From NCBI RefSeq assembly GCF_030555055.1, contig NZ_JAMOAO010000001.1, forward strand, positions 4,092,001-4,156,000: a DNA stretch of 64,000 bases. Direction: 5' to 3'. The position numbers and the translations under genes were made by a program. This DNA comes from Nocardiopsis sp. YSL2 (GTDB lineage: Bacteria > Actinomycetota > Actinomycetes > Streptosporangiales > Streptosporangiaceae). The notes under the pieces were generated by a model that worked only from the letters and a program-made list of their open reading frames with translations, searched no databases and was not told the DNA's origin. Positions 63,609 through 64,000 of the stretch are shown one piece after another. Numbering within the stretch: position 1 is the stretch's first letter; each line of letters opens with the position of its first letter.

Positions 63609-64000
63609 TCAGATGGTGGCGGTGTCGATCACGAAGCGGTAGCGCACGTCGCTGGCGACCACCCGCTCATAGGCGGTACCGATCTCCCCGGCGCCGATCA
63701 CCTCGATCTCCGAGCCGATGCCGTGCTCGGCGCAGAAGTCCAGCATCTCCTGGGTCTCGGCGATGCCGCCGATCATCGACCCCACGATGGCCTTGTTGCC
63801 GCCGATCAGGGAGAACAGGTTGATCGAGACGGGCTCCTCCGGTGCTCCGACGTTGGCCAGCACGCCGTCGGGCCGCAGCAGCGCCAGGTAGGCGCCGAAG
63901 TCCAGGGGCGCCGAGACGGTCGACAGGATCACGTCGAAGGTTCCGGCCAGTTCCTCGAACGTCGCCGGGTCGTCGGTCGCGTAGTAGTGGTCCGCGCCCA
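63609..64000 (-). CDS. Zinc-type NAD(P)-dependent alcohol dehydrogenase, C-terminal part
   Basis: The last 130 residues of a medium-chain dehydrogenase; the rest lies right of the window. Visible are the end of the Rossmann domain (GADHYYATDD, ELAGTFDVILSTV, LDFGAYLALLRPDGVLANVG) and the typical C-terminal SLIGGNKAIVGSMIGGIAETQEML block, which matches the NAD(P)-dependent cinnamyl/aldehyde reductase (AdhC/YahK) branch. Catalytic zinc ligands are outside the window. It converges on the PKS genes; a role in that pathway is possible but not supported by direction or coupling. Confidence 0.88.
   Translation of the reverse strand, partial: GADHYYATDDPATFEELAGTFDVILSTVSAPLDFGAYLALLRPDGVLANVGAPEEPVSINLFSLIGGNKAIVGSMIGGIAETQEMLDFCAEHGIGSEIEVIGAGEIGTAYERVVASDVRYRFVIDTATI

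Noticed and set aside
1-64000. CRISPR arrays, rRNA genes, prophage or integrative-element ends
   Set aside because: No regularly spaced repeats, rRNA sequence, integrase genes or att-like duplications at the tRNA genes were seen.

Overview
The window is a GC-rich chromosomal segment from a filamentous actinomycete. The evidence is many GTG starts, an HTH/DUF397/anti-sigma-like ATPase locus, a conservon (sensor kinase, roadblock, DUF742, small GTPase), a SARP-type regulator and a modular type I polyketide synthase (PKS). A Nocardiopsis-like or other Streptosporangiales-type genome fits, but no marker here fixes the genus.

Layout. 1-5.6 kb: a partial SDR gene divergent from a MerR regulator, a cholesterol-oxidase-like GMC flavoprotein, and a DUF6230/DUF6114 membrane pair. 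5.6-20 kb: mostly unlinked housekeeping or orphan genes: a UvrD-like helicase, a DUF1707/LiaF-like protein, two YdcF/SanA-like paralogues with an intact IS630 element sitting in the stop codon of one, a DUF885 metallopeptidase-like protein, a CYTH protein, a beta-propeller lipoprotein, a GH16-like protein, a PPOX-type flavoprotein and a DHFR-like reductase. 19.5-22.2 kb: the HTH/DUF397 locus with a divergent ATPase operon. 22.2-26.2 kb: murQ with an rpiR-type regulator, and a SARP-type regulator. 26.5-29.6 kb: two tRNA-Lys(CTT) genes, a septum-formation-like lipoprotein with a broken duplicate, and a secreted tripeptidyl-aminopeptidase-like hydrolase. 29.9-36.1 kb: a complete Dpp/Opp-type ABC importer operon behind a 21-bp palindrome. 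36.6-42.8 kb: a conservon ending in a styrene-monooxygenase-like flavoprotein. 43.3-63.5 kb: three collinear PKS genes. 63.6-64 kb: the end of a zinc-type alcohol dehydrogenase gene.

The PKS is compact and readable. Gene 1 holds a KSQ-AT-ACP loading module plus a KS-DH-ER-KR-ACP module with no acyltransferase. Gene 2 is KS-AT-KR-ACP. Gene 3 is KS-AT-DH-ER-KR-ACP-TE, but a one-base frameshift lies in its AT. All three AT domains carry the GHSQG and YASH signatures of methylmalonyl-CoA specificity. If the AT-less module is also charged with methylmalonyl-CoA, collinearity predicts 5-hydroxy-2,4,6-trimethylnonanoic acid. Its delta-lactone has the planar structure of invictolide, a fire-ant queen pheromone component. 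This is the most interesting inference in the window.

Other points: a GGAAAGTTTC half-operator is shared by the rpiR promoter and the ABC-importer operon, which may link MurNAc-6-P metabolism to import. The conservon kinase lacks its usual histidine and membrane anchor and carries four 114-bp tandem repeats. Two relics of duplicated lipoprotein genes are visible.
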